This document shows positions 46,682 through 59,049 of a stretch of DNA of 64,000 nucleotides, one piece after another. The notes under the pieces are model-generated. The model was given only the letters and a program-made list of their open reading frames with translations. It made no database searches and was not told the DNA's origin. A program made the translations under genes and the position numbers. Source of the stretch: Oxytricha trifallax (lineage: Eukaryota > Ciliophora > Spirotrichea > Sporadotrichida > Oxytrichidae); NCBI GenBank assembly GCA_000711775.1, contig ARYC01002125.1:1-64000 (forward strand), in the 5' to 3' direction. Each line of letters begins with the position of its first letter. Position 1 is the first letter of the stretch.

Positions 46682-49600
46682 ATGTCAAATAATTTACAAT
46701 CCCATACTCGTTAAAAACACTTGCCAGAGGTTTAAGACGATGTGAGATAAATAGTAAACAATCATTTCAATCAGCAAGTGAATATTTTCGGAGTCATCCC
46801 TTCAAACCTCTAATTAAACGGCACTAATTTGAGCCTAAATATTGCAACACATAATACCACTGGAAAGTAACATTAATTAAATTTAATTGGCAATGGATCT
46901 AAAAACAACAACTCAAAGTTCAAGTAAAATTGCTAAACCTCAAGAAAAGCACAGGCAGAAAGTTAAGACAATAAAAATAAATAGAATTCGGTATAAGACT
47001 TAAATAACGTGCATAGAAATCTAGTTAAGATTGTCATTACAAGATCAAATAAAAAGAGAAATTCCTCTTAAATTAATTAATTATTGTCTTAATAATCGTA
47101 GCGAACTAGTTTAGTATATGGTCAACAGTAAAATATAAGTTTAAGATAAAGTATGAAGCAGATAGGATATTTTAATTAAAATTCTATAATTTTAAAGATA
47201 ATTTTCGTCAAGATACTATTGAAATTTAATCAATCTTTTAAGAATGATATAACTCTATTGAGTTGTTTTTTATTTTAACAGATAGGAAACATGACAAGAC
47301 GTTTCACATTTGAGAAACATACAAATGAATAAGAGTCAAATATTTTCTTAAAATTAAAGTTAAATTGCACTAATAGGAAGAGATCAATCCCCAATTAATG
47401 GTCTAAGTGAAATTCAATAAAGTATGGTACAAAATGCCTATAGTCGGAATAGAAATCATGTTATGTAAAATTTGAGTGATATTATTGAGTAATAGTAGCA
47501 AGACCAGAATAATTTTAACTCTGAGAAGTATTGTAGAAATAGAAGATCTATAATTGTTCATGAAAAAAATATCTCAAACTTTTTCCATTTTATAAATTTA
47601 AATATAATTTTCTTCATAGATTTTCTATATGATTTTTAAAATTATATTTGCTCGCAGATAAATAATCTAATTTTAATCTTCAACATATTAATTTAAATGT
47701 GTAAAAATAGAATACTTAAAGCGATTTATTAAGAAAGTGATTTTTCATAATTTTTATTTATTATATAGTGATTTTATAATAGTTTTATTTTACTGATAAT
47801 AAATATAACGTAAATTGAATAATTTAATTATTAACCTACATAAATGAAAATCATTTTTATTTTTACAATAATAATAACAAAATTTCCCAAATTTAAACTA
47901 ATAAGTTAACAATTTAACTCATTAAACTAGACCCAAAGCTAAGTTTCCTTCATCAACTCCTAAGTAAGCCCCTGAAACCGTTCTTAATTAAAAAATCCTT
48001 ATTAAAACTCAAATCAAAGAAATAGCACTGATGAGAGACGAAAGATTTCCACTCTACTAAAATTACAAAGACTTGTTGCAAACAGTAGAGAACAAATACA
48101 AAGAGTTCTTTGTGTAAAACAAGAATATTCAAGAAAAAATTCAAATAAGTAATTAATTATCTGTCTCTAAAGGAGGAGGATATAGTCAGAGAAGACGAGC
48201 CTCAAACGATGGTCTCTCTTAATAAAGTTCATAAATTCTTTAAAGTCAGAATTTTATGAATAATAGCAACAGTTTATAACAACAAGTTTCTTAGTAATTT
48301 ACTATGGGAGGTTAGCAAGAAAAGCTGGGTTTAAAAGAAACAAAATTGCGCATACATCGAGGTAGATTTCTACGAGTTAGGTTAAAAACAGAAGCTAAAA
48401 GATGTTTAATTAAACATAATTTATTAGTAATAGATCTGGAAAATCTATGGATAAAAAGAATATCAAACAATTTTAAAATTATTAGGAGTAGATCTCTTAT
48501 AGAAATTTAGGTTTCTATGAGAATTCGATAAATGTAAGATGCTCTGTTAGCAAGAGAAATAAAGAGTTTTCAAATGAATTTGAGTCTAATTTAGAAATGC
48601 TTGATATCATATGTATTATTATTATTATTATTTAGTTTAATTTTTACTATCATTTAAGACCAAGATCATTTCTTTTACTGTCTAAAAGAAACTCAAAAAT
48701 CTTTAGAAAAGCAATTAATTAGATTAAGAAAGTTTTCATTTGATTTTTAGATTACCCAAAAGACAATTGGCGATTCAATCGCTGATTTTTCTTAATTTCA
48801 GATAAAGAATTAAACAAGCAAGTCTATTTATAGCAGCAATAAGATTCCTCTTTTGAAAGTCAGGATTCTTATAGAGTGAAGAAGTTGAAACAATCATTTC
48901 TAGATTAAAGATAGGTTTAATTTGATTAACTTAAGAAAAAAATTGATCGTTTAACTTATCCCTTATAATTATACACAAAAGATATAATGCGTGGTACACT
49001 TTCTCCTAAACAAGAAGAACAGTTGAAAAATAGATCAGGCCTTATGGATTTTATATCAGAAATGAACGATTGCTAGAAGAATATGCTTCGATTAATGCAC
49101 GAAGTATCTCACAAAAACTGCTTTCCTATGTATGCTATAGATTTCTTATGGAAATTAATGCTGGTTTGAATTGAGTACCACCTAGATGATGAGGAGTAGG
49201 ACTTGCAAAAAGTATAAAAATACTATGATTCGTAACTCAAGAAGGAGATAGTATATAGAGCAAAGAAGACCTCTACAAATACGTCATACATAAACAAGAA
49301 AAGCATAAAGAAATGATGGAACCTAGAATTGACAAACTTATGAATGACAAGGGAGAATTGCTAGATGCTATAAGAGACAAGGAAGATGAACTGTAATTAT
49401 TGAGAAATCCAGTTTGGGTAAAATAATTTAGGAACTTGAATTCTGAGCTGTATGTAAGCCTATATTGAAATTATAAAGGATCGAAAATAGGAACAAACTT
49501 TAGCAATCAAAGGTCTGAAAGTATTCATAGATACTTTAATATCTCAAAAATAAAACAGTTTAAAGAGCGATAGCTTGATTTCTCCTTTTAAATAAAGTAA

Positions 49601-50150
49601 TAATGCTTTGAATTTACTTTTTACTCACTTTTTAAGTCCAAAGCTTATGTAGGAATTTTCAATTTAAACAACCTAAGTCAAAAATCAAAACGGATCCTAG
49701 AGCGAAGATGATGATTAAACTTCCCTTCTCAAAGTATAGCGTTTGATTTCACAAGAAATGAACAAACATTCAAATTATTCAGATCTTTAAGACGTCATCT
49801 CACAAAACACCTCCATAAAATTTAATGTTTAATAAGATAAAATATAGCTTTAAATCCTATAGGAGCAAAGATAAGATTAGTTAGAGATTTATTAAGAGAA
49901 ATAAGCGTACAAATTGCAGGAAATGCCGCTTGTGAAAATGAATAAGTCACTGGGAGTACCGAATTATAAAGCAATTGACGAGGGATATATGGCTTCATAG
50001 TTGGCTTAGATATTAAATTTAGGTTTTAAATCTGTATCTAAACAGAAAGATAGTTAAAATTTTTAATTAAATATTATTGATAATTATTTATATAAATAAT
50101 TATTAGAAAATACTTTATTGACTAATTCCTATTACTTTTATTTCTTATGA
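46682..50150 (+). CDS. Unknown Asn/Gln-rich, coiled-coil protein
   Basis: Start ATG 46682 (MSNNLQSHTRQKHLPEVQ). The first part (to about 47400) is a 240-codon open frame rich in Asn and Gln. Later blocks: LSEIQQSMVQNAYSRNRNH (47405), RPKAKFPSSTPKQAPETVL and YQNYKDLLQTVENKYKEFF (47930-48120), a Gln/Ser-rich stretch to 48340, LKKKIDRLTYPLQLYTKD, LSPKQEEQLKNRSGLMDF, MLRLMHEVSHKNCFPMYA (49000-49140), DKLMNDKGELLDAIRDKED (49340) and, near the end, LEIYQEKQAYKLQEMPLVK and NYKAIDEGYMASQLAQIL. Acceptor-like sites precede several blocks, so introns or IESs separate them. In-frame TGAs lie near 49158 and 49466. It could be a cytoskeletal or basal-body protein, but no domain was recognised. The stop at 50150 is approximate. 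Confidence 0.5.
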
Positions 50151-50369
50151 ACATTTTGATTTTTAAAAAGAATTTAAATTTTCAGGTTTACTCATAAGCT
50201 GAATACATAAAAAGTTAATTTAATTGAAGATAAATTTTATTAATTTAATAAAATCTCATAAATATATATATAATTTTTATGGATCTTTAATTTCATTTAA
50301 AACTAAAAAATAATTATTTTTATAATAATTATTTTTCACAATATTTACGATAAAATTATTAAATGTAGT

Positions 50370-51790
50370 TATACAGTATGATAAGTCAAACCAAGAGCAC
50401 AATAAAATAAAGCGAACTCGTGATGAATAAATCCAAACTGACGAGGACGAAGACTTCATTTGCAGCAACTGCCTCCTGAGAGCGAACAACGAAGAATACG
50501 AGTACCATTTAAAGCAACTGCTCTAACAGCAGTAAAAAATGACTTAGCAGCACCTGAGCAGTCATTTTTTAAATGACAATGAAATAGTTAAATTTCTATA
50601 AATATAGTGATAGTGAGAGCTAGAAAAATTTAGATAGCAGTCTTAGCAGGTCCAAAAAAAAGCCAAAGAATAATGTGAAAAGCGTTTGGTTTACAGAATA
50701 TGTTGTGCAAAATGATAGCAGAAACAGGCAGGCTAATGCCAATCATCAGAGAAGCTCCCAGAATAATTCTTAGTTGGCTCTAGAGGATCGTAAAAATTCC
50801 AAACAAGATAATTAAATCAAAGTAGATAGAGAAGCACTTGATTCTAACATTGACAATCTAGTCAATCAAGATGCTGGCAAGTCAAGATAAATATTATACT
50901 AGGAAAATAACATAAAAACTTAATCATAATTTTTTTAATTAGTTTTTGTTACTTATCATCGCTATTAATTATTTATTTAAGACCGGCCTCAATTTCAAAG
51001 AGAAATACTAAACAAAAGGATGAAACAATGAAACTAACAAAACTCATAGAAAAGCAAAATCATATGAAATCTAGAACTAAATCCATTTATATAATTGCAT
51101 AGTATAATATGAGTATTTTTGGGATTGATAATGATTGAAATTAAATTATTAGAATTATGAGAAATAATTATAAAAGTTATAAGTGAAACATTTAATATAT
51201 TATAAAATCCATGCTAAAAGCTAACTCCTTCCTAGCATAAAACATAAGAAGCAATAGTGGAGGTGTTGGCCTTGGAAACATGAATATGATGATTTAAAAG
51301 AGATAGACTATTGGTGTAGAAATGATGGGCAATTCTAATATTAGTATGATGAGCACGAATCTCTCCAGACTGCTTAGCAATTTAATTTCAATTATTTTAT
51401 GTTTCTAATCAGAATAACTTGATGTTTAACAGCCCAGGGTTGTCCTCCAGATTGACACTGGTAGATCAGTTAAACCACGAATCCAAGGAAATCATAATTA
51501 TGCCGGAGTAAACCTTAATCAAGTAAGTTTAGGAGCTTTTAGAGAAGAAATTTGATAATGATGAACAGTTGTTAGCAACTATATATCAGTTAAATAATTA
51601 TTTTCTTAATGCATGGAATAACAAATAGTGTTTATATATAAAACTATCAAACAGTATCAAATGCAGTCATAGCAGAGTAATATGTCTGGTATACCTGGAT
51701 AAAATTAGCAACCTGCAATTAGCAGTCAAGCACTAGTGGCTTATTAGAATTCTACAGAAATATATATTTTTACTTACTGTTCTATATTAC
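50370..51790 (+). CDS. Unknown Gln/Ser-rich protein with a CxxC motif
   Basis: Blocks on the plus strand: RTRDEQIQTDEDEDFICSNC followed by LLRANNEEYEYHLKQLLQ, then after a frame change SDSESQKNLDSSLSRSKKK and VWFTEYVVQNDSRNRQANAN, ALDSNIDNLVNQDAGKS, then after a gap SGGVGLGNMNMM (51260), LTLVDQLNHESKEIIIMPEQ with VQELLEKKFDNDEQLLATIY (51450-51590) and SGIPGQNQQPAISSQALVAY (51690). The region 50920-51230 is AT-rich and may be an IES or intron. No family recognised; start unclear. Confidence 0.45.
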
Positions 51791-51840
51791 CATTTATACA
51801 TTATTAACTTGGAAATTGATAATTATTTAAATTCCAACTC

Positions 51841-52140
51841 CTAACAAGACTTGCTGATATTTGCATTTACACATTTCCTTATCAACAGGGTCTCAATCTC
51901 TAGCAATCCGCTATTTGAACTCATTATACAGCGGGCTCAGAACATACCTAGGAATATTAAAATGCTCAATTTTTGATGTAGATATTTATTATATTATATA
52001 TAGATTATTTTTACTCCTCCCCCATGCTACTTATATTTTATTTGGAATAGTAATTACGATTGTATGTTTATATTTGGGTTTAATCCTACTGAATTCCCTG
52101 TCTTCAGGCCAGATCAAACAAGAATGGTCTTGAAAATCAG
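51841..52140 (+). CDS. Possible exons of an unknown gene
   Basis: Two short coding-like pieces: FLINRVSISSNPLFELIIQR with AQNIPRNIKML (51870-51970) and FNPTEFPVFRPDQTRMVLK (52080-52135), separated by AT-rich DNA. They may belong to the gene upstream or to the EF-hand gene downstream. Confidence 0.3.
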
Positions 52141-52276
52141 ACATTTATTCCAACTCAAATTAATCATTTTACAATATCAAATTCGTATTATATCATAATG
52201 TACTCTTCTAATTATTTATTTGAAGTACTTGTCCAAAAATACTAACAATTATAACTAAAATTCAACTTTCAGTAAT

Positions 52277-54453
52277 AAAACTCGCTTAACGAACGGAGGA
52301 TGGATCTAATTCCTCGAGTTTATACCTTTCCTGTATAAAGCTTGCAGGAATCAACCTAAGGGGTGTCTTCGCCAATATTCTAAATAAAATTCAACTGCAA
52401 GAGCTAAACTATAACAACGATCTCAGTTCTTAACTAGCTATTTACATAATATGCAAGTTACAACTAGACCTCTTTATATTTATCATTGTTTAATTAATAC
52501 AAAAGTAAAGAGGCGCTTTGTGAGCATGAAAATACTGTTAATGCTGAGTTATTCCAGAATAGAGCTATCTAATTTGGCATTCCCTAAAGTCCATTTCTAT
52601 TGGAAAAATTTGATTTAAATTTTATAAAAAGTCATATATGCTTGAAATTAACAGTAATAAACATAGTGCTTTTATCGTGTAATTTAACTTATATTATAAA
52701 TTTATTTAAGTGTCGGCACTTTTTAAAAACTGCCAACTGTTGCTGCTATTTTATATATTTAACAAATTAAAGTATAATATGACATTTTTACTATATCATT
52801 TTTCAAAATTCCTTATAAATAAAAGCAATCCTTTTGGAAGTATATTAATATAATTGGAATAGTTAAATTATTATTAAATCATGTTATAATAATATTAATA
52901 CGGATGATTGTTCTTAATTGAATAGTTATTAAAGTTTTATAGTTCTTTATAGAATTATGTAGATCTTTAAAGATTATTCAAATTTATTAGGATTTTTGAA
53001 TAATCCTTAATCAGTAATATTATAATAAAAAATTCTTGATAATTACGATTAGAACATAGAGTATAAAAAAAAATAATTTAAATCGCGACAACCGTCGTCA
53101 GTTTTTAAAAAGTGCCGACGCTTAAATAAATGAAAAAAAATATTAAATTAATCAGGATAATTTTCAAATAAAGTTGAAGATTATTAAATTTGATATTTAG
53201 TTTACATTTTAGCTAATTATAGATAATTATAATTCTTACATCGTCTTGGTTTATATAGATTGAAGACAGGGAGCTGTAAATGGATGTAATTATTATGCAT
53301 TTAGAAGAGACTTTGTAGATTTGTTTTTTATAGATTTTAATATTAGATAAATATAATCTCAGAATGGAGATAAAAGTCAATAAAAACGAAATAAATGCTT
53401 TTAAGAAAGAATTTACGAATTTCTTCTTGGTGCCACTGAAGGATGTTGAATATAAAATTATCAAGCATACTCAAACTCAGGAAATGTATTTTTACTCAAA
53501 TATAAATAATATTGTAGGAATACATTCGATTTGAGAAAATGAATTAAAATTAAAATTAATTAATTATTAATTACCTTCAGTTATGTTTTTGGAAAATGTC
53601 TGCAAACCATGACAATATTATACTCTCTGAATAGCGCATTAAAAATGAGACGGTGGTTGTTATTGCTATAATGAATTTATCCCATCGCTGAAGCGAGAAA
53701 AACCCATTATCCTATTTTTAGGAGTTAGCTCAAAATCAAAATATCTCGCTTCCTGGGATGATTCAGGAATATTGCAAATAATAAAGTCCAGATAAAATTG
53801 CGGGATCTACCGTAGAATCCATTTATTTTAGAATTTTAAGTCACTTTGGTTTTGATAACTGCCATGATTTTAATATTTAATTAATTTCATTTCATTTCAT
53901 TTCCCAAAATTGAATGTATTCCTACAATATCTCTTCTTAATCTCCAGATTTTCAAATCTCTCTACTAGTCTTAATGAACCTAATTCTGGAAGAATAGGAG
54001 CTCTACTAATCCTCACACAAGAAATAGCTTCTGAAGAAATCTATAGATTTTGATGAGAACGGGGACAGAGTACTTACTCTTGATGAATTCAAGGAACTAA
54101 TGAAGAGGCTGGAAGGATCTAGTGGGATGAACAGCAACGAGCGAATAGTAATGTTATTTAAGGAGGCTGTGGAGTTTAGCAATGAATTAGAACAGATGAA
54201 TTTGCATTAGAATTCAAATAACAATGAGCATATGCATGGTGATCTGGGTGGATATGGCAATAACTGCATGAATGGAAGGATAACAGGGAGTGATAAGATT
54301 TCACCGGAGTGCTTCGTGGAAACTGTCGTTAGACATAGATTGGGTGGATATGGCAACGAATTCCTTGATTTCGAATACCTCAATCAATATCATCAATATA
54401 TAACTTATTAGATAAATTATCTTTAAACTCTCCACTTAAATAAAATAAAATGA
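52277..54453 (+). CDS. EF-hand protein gene interrupted by two MITEs
   Basis: Blocks in order: SLYLSCIKLAGINLRGVFAN (52330), KEALCEHENTVNAELFQN and FGIPQSPFLLEKFDLNF (52510-52620), MITE family 2 (52705-53126), MEIKVNKNEINAFKKEFTNF and PLKDVEYKIIKHTQTQEMYF (53366-53500), MITE family 1 (53512-53927), LLKKSIDFDENGDRVLTLDE (54030, a canonical EF-hand loop D-x-D-x-N-G-D-x-x-x-x-x-x-E) and ISPECFVETVVRHRLGGYG, ending at TGA 54451-54453. EF-hands bind calcium. Excising the 53512 MITE and keeping one TA fuses FYSNINN to ISSQSPDFQ in one frame that runs straight into the EF-hand. Upstream a small frame slip lies near 53240. Overall function unknown. Confidence 0.6.
52705..53126. mobile_element. MITE-like element, family 2 (422 bp)
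   Basis: Terminal inverted repeats of about 40 bp: TTTAAGTGTCGGCAC followed by TTTTTAAAAACTG at the left, and the complement ending GTGCCGACGCTTAAA at the right. TA flanks it (52703-52704 and 53127-53128). Unlike family 1 the interior is not palindromic. No coding frame. Only one copy seen here. Confidence 0.75.
53512..53927. mobile_element. Palindromic MITE, family 1, copy 3 (416 bp), acting as an IES
   Basis: Tips TTGTAGGAATACATTC and GTATTCCTACAA with TA on both sides (53510-53511, 53928-53929). The arms are the most diverged of the four copies but the architecture and length are the same. It lies inside the EF-hand gene, and its precise removal joins the frame. Confidence 0.85.
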
Positions 54454-54666
54454 TATAATAGTTACTGATTTAGCACCAACAAAATACAGAAAAACAATGA
54501 TGAATAGTTTATTGAAATAATCTTATTAACTTTAATTTCGTTAATCCCTATCTAAGAATTTTAAATATTAAAACTTTTATTATGAAGTATATGTTATTAC
54601 GAGTGTATATTAATCACATTAATATTCATTTTCATAGTGAATAAATCGTGTCATAAATTTTAATCA

Positions 54667-56019
54667 TCACAGATCTAACTCACCCGTAGGATCTTTCAGT
54701 TTGGGAGACTCCATAGCGTTATCTCCATGTCCTAGCTACTACTATGAATATTGCAACATCTGACAGTAAAATCCCAATTTCAAGTCGTTTGAGATACCCT
54801 CGTATTGCAAAACTGCCATGTTTACTTTACTTGCTAATTTCTTGAGGGAGTTTGTGTCTTTTATATGTTATAACTTAAAATATCCTAAATAATAAGAAAA
54901 ACTGCTGCAAATGTTATGTTAATAACTAGCGTCAACCAGTTCTTGAAGTTTCTCTGGGAGAGTTTGTGCTGCTAGATATTCATACATCAAAAGAGTCATT
55001 GTCTTCTCAAGTTCTAACTTGAAGTCATTCGCAAGTTCTTAGTCTGTTTAAGGTTGCTGATTGATTTGAGATGAATCTCGATTATATTTAATGAAAAGTA
55101 TCTATAGATTTAATGAAACACTCTCCACTCGATAGTTGTTCATAGAATAATGCCAAACAAATGAAACAATTTATAATTGTTATAAAGAAAGGAATCTCTT
55201 TGAAGTTTGATAAATGACTGTGATAGATGGGTTTAAGCAGACATAAGAGCATCAGTGATATTTTTGGCTTTAATCAATTCTACAAAGTGTTGTCTCTTCA
55301 TTTTAAACTGCAGCTCTATGTTTTAATCCAAAATCTATGCTCAAATATTAAGTAAATCAAAATGAGTGTTTGGTTTAAAGATACAAAGAGTGAATAAAAA
55401 TGTATATAATTTTCATACCTCTGGGTTAATTCTGTTGACAGTATTTAATGCTTCCTCGATTTGCCCTTTCTCTATTAATCTACGTATTTCTATTCTGTTG
55501 TCAATTAATTCCATGTCCATTTCAGCTATACATAATAAATAACTATATTTATAATTGAAACCATAGATAGACTCATACAGTTATAATCAAGAGAGTAAAC
55601 ATAATCTATTTGGTTAGAGTCTCCCATAAAACATTGAATATTATGCCAATTTTAATTAAAGTATGATAACTCAATTCTTGCCATTTTATGCCAGTCTCTT
55701 TTTCGAATTTAATTACACCTTGATTGTACTCCTCAACTATCAAATAATTCATCACTAGCTTGTTGATAATCCAAAATTGTTTATTTAAATTAAATTTTAA
55801 GAGTATCTCTTTAAAATTCATAGTATTTAAGCAAATTGAAAGCCAAAATTTTCTCTATCTTTATTATTTTAAAAAGTGAATTGATTTTTATTAAATATCC
55901 TCAGGGATGGATATTTCTTGCATTTTATCATCTCACTAATCCACATTATATTTGTTTCTGCGCTCAGTTTAAGCCACCGTAGCCGAGACACTTGCTCCTT
56001 GATTTGATTAGGCACTCAT
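54667..56019 (-). CDS. GID8: GID8/TWA1-like subunit of the CTLH (GID) ubiquitin ligase
   Basis: Start MSAQSNQGASVSATVAQTE at 56019. A LisH segment follows (NKLVMNYLIVEEYNQGVIKF, EKETGI, near 55680-55770), then CTLH (LIDNRIEIRRLIEKGQIEEA, LNTVNRINPE, then LDQNIELQFKMKRQHFVELI) and a CRA-type C-terminus (LEKTMTLLMYEYL, LASKVNMAVLQYE) up to TGA 54667-54669. This is the domain order of GID8, a scaffold of the GID/CTLH E3 complex that degrades metabolic enzymes in yeast. An intron at 55335-55418 splices NPE to ILDQN. Further AT-rich gaps near 55100-55240, 54860-54930 and 55830-55900 look like IESs. An in-frame TGA at 55933-55935 falls where GID8 proteins have the conserved Trp of their N-terminal W..KL motif. 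Confidence 0.8.
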
Positions 56020-56397
56020 ATTTTAAAAGTTTATACTTTTGCAAATTTTCAAGATTTTAAAAGATTAATTATATATTTAAAATTACTTAATTGCTTTTAT
56101 TTGTGAATGTTTGAGTAAATTATTCTTATTATAACATAATTAACAAAGAAAGTTAATAGATATGTTGCCCAAATGAGTCGTAACTTAACGAAGGGGTTTA
56201 AATATTTCACTCTAAAATACACCATAGGGACCAACCAACTTCTTTTTGAAGATAATGGAGCAAACCAACAAAGTAATAGCTCGATGAAAACAAAAAGCAT
56301 CTTTCAGATTTAGAGCTCGGCTAAAAAAGATTAGCAGCCTCACTCCTCCATTAAAACATCGGTTAACTTTGATAATAATTAGTTACAAAGAAACAAC

Positions 56398-57675
56398 ATG
56401 AGATGGACATCACTTCCAGCAATCATGAAAACAAAGACTGAAATAATCTTCAACTTAAAGAAAGTAGTGGATGAAGTCTCTGTAAAAGAGACCAGTCTAT
56501 TCTCCCTTGTCTAGAAAGGCAAGGATACAACAGATGTAATCCTCAATGAATCACTCCTACTGTCACAAGACGAGCTACAAAACCAACAGGTAAAATGTCT
56601 TAATGCCTTCTAATCACATATTAACTTACTATTTGTAATAATCTTAAAGATTTAAAAATACAACTAAACCAAAGAACTAGGTCATATTCATGACATAGCA
56701 ATAGCTACAAAAAATAAGAACTTTGAATACCTGTTCAGAGAAGAAAGATTCTAAGCCTTAATTCATTAATCTGCTTTTACTATTAAATACCCCTAGGTAA
56801 TATAAGAATCAACCTTCAAAGTAGCAAACTTAGCTATTAAGTAACTAGAAAACTTAGTCAACTAGGTAGGCCTCAAACAACAAGTTAGTAACTAACAGAC
56901 AACAGTGGAAAAGAGAGAGAGAGATCAGTCTTCGAGGATGTCGACTTGGTTGAAGAGATGCCAATGCAAATAGACACATCATTGAAGCCAGGAAACAAAC
57001 CAAAGTAGAAAGTCAACAACGATGACGTAACTCACCAGAAAAATCTGATCAGTTTACTTTCATCTGATCAGATGAGCTAAGAGCTGAAAGCCAACATCGG
57101 AAAAGTTCATAAAATACATGAAGTGAACCATAAGCTCCAAAGATAAATATAATTCAAAGTACTAGGTAATATCAATTGCTAGATTGATGATAGGATTCTA
57201 TAAAACCTATCTCTATTATCAAACTAACAAGTTAAATAGTACTTTGCAAAATAAAGAATAAATTTTGGCATGAATTAGATTTTGAAGTGAAAGAGTTCAA
57301 GCTTTTCGTTTAACCTGACTTTACAAAGATCAACCTCAATATATAAAAGTCGACAACAGAAAATACCATGATTGTTATCTATGCTGACGCCAAAGATATG
57401 GCTATGAATAGCTAAAAAACTAAATTTTTCCTCACTTATAACAAATTTCCATGTTCAGATCCAAACCTAAAACTATACAAGTTGGTGGTACACATAAGTT
57501 TGAACTAAAATTTAAGAAAGGGGAAGACATGAGGGTCTTTTTATATAACTGGCAAGGAGAGAAGGTAACTAACAACATGTTTTGGAAAGGAGTTACCAGA
57601 TGGAAGAGAAAGAAGATACTGGACATCCACATAAAGACTAAGAAAGTTTATGGAAGACCAGATTACTTAAAATGA
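56398..57675 (+). CDS. Unknown protein
   Basis: Start MRWTSLPAIMKTKTEIIF at 56398. An intron at 56590-56649 (GTAAAA...TTAAAG) splices LQNQQ to IQKYNQTKELGHIHD in frame. Later blocks: FEYLFREERFQALIHQSAF, VFEDVDLVEEMPMQIDTS, LISLLSSDQMSQELKANIG with KVHKIHEVNHKLQRQIQFK, VKEFKLFVQPDFTKINLNI and FRSKPKTIQVGGTHKFELKF, ending GRPDYLK at TGA 57673-57675. Frame changes are needed near 56930, 57285 and 57455. No family recognised. It is divergent from GID8 with about 380 bp between starts. Confidence 0.55.
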
Positions 57676-57679
57676 AAAG

Positions 57680-59045
57680 AGGTAGACCCTTGTATATATT
57701 AAACATATTATTGATCGGGGGTTTGCGGAGACCTCAATGTGATCATATTATTATTATTATTCTTATTATAACATATTTCCAAAATAATTTTCTTAAAATT
57801 GCTAATTAAATTTAGTTTAGGCTTTATTATACAATAAGAATTATTATTTTTCAAAAATCTCAATAAAAACAATAGTCTATATAATATCTTTAATAATGTA
57901 AGACATTGAATGTGAGTGAATCGACAGTTAGATTATTTAATCAATAAATCCACAGATCTCTCAATAATAATATTTAATACACATAAATATAAACATGCAT
58001 ATATTAACCCTAATAATAAGCACTCAGCTTAGTAATAATTGACAACCCCCATGTAATGCCAGACCCCCATGGGTCAATTCTCCATGGCCTCAGATCTTTC
58101 TCTGGCCTCCCTACGGAAAACTTTTAGGATTCTCGTAGATCTTAATATCTATAAACTATGATAAATATAAATATTGGAGATAATTCTCATAATAAGGTTG
58201 AAGTACTAGAATGATTAGATATAATCATCATAAATGGCAGTAACTTCTGCCTCATTAAATATTGTTAGTTTATTTTACAAATTAATGCGAAAAGAAGTAA
58301 ATAAATTTTGAATATAATTTAGTCAATAATATATCATAATCTTCAAATAAAGCAGGCAACGCCCAAAACAACCTTTACACTTCATCTTCTCTTCTCTCCA
58401 CCTAATAAACTTTAAATCTATAATCAAATCCACACTCGCTGTCCCAGAATTAAGCACTACCTCAAATAGTAGTAAATTATATACAATATATTGTAGAATA
58501 ATTGATATAAAAATAGTTGGTTAATTAAGCATGATGGTGCCTTTTTCATCCTAAGAGCAGATCTGCGGTCTAGTGAACACATCGAAAACCTGTAAAACAC
58601 TCAGCCTCAAATAAACAACACACTTTCAAACTCAACCCCTAATCTCAATTAATATTCCATAATAATAATAATACATATTTTTATTATATCCATGAAAATG
58701 TGGTTGAAAATAAATATCTGTGCTAGTATAATTATATAACTGAGTAATAATAAGTTGGTTAGTCAGTTAATTAAGATATAAAACTATCTGAAGTGAAATG
58801 TGTAAAAACTATTTGTGGAGAATCAGTACGAAGTGGATTAAAGATTCTCAATAGAAGAGACTCTCAGAGACTATCAGAAATGTCTAATTAAAATATATAT
58901 TGTTATAAATTTTATAAATAATTTTGTCAAGTAGAGGTATATTTAATATCGATTTCAATATGTATTTTATATTTAAATATAAAATACATATTGAAAGCTA
59001 CCTCAAAGTATAAATACTATTTTAAAAATTTAATCCTGAATAATT
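57680..59045. other. Long AT-rich spacer
   Basis: About 1.3 kb without a convincing gene. A small GC-richer patch at 58040-58130 has repeated CCCCCATG motifs and a partial inverted repeat; its meaning is unknown. Confidence 0.5.
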
Positions 59046-59049
59046 TTAG

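Noticed and set aside
47953..48144. Minus-strand hydrophobic frame
   Set aside because: Shadow of the plus-strand block YQNYKDLLQTVENKYKEFF.
56097..56300. Minus-strand hydrophobic 67-codon frame
   Set aside because: Lies in the short divergent interval between GID8 and the next gene; no support beyond being open in AT-rich DNA.
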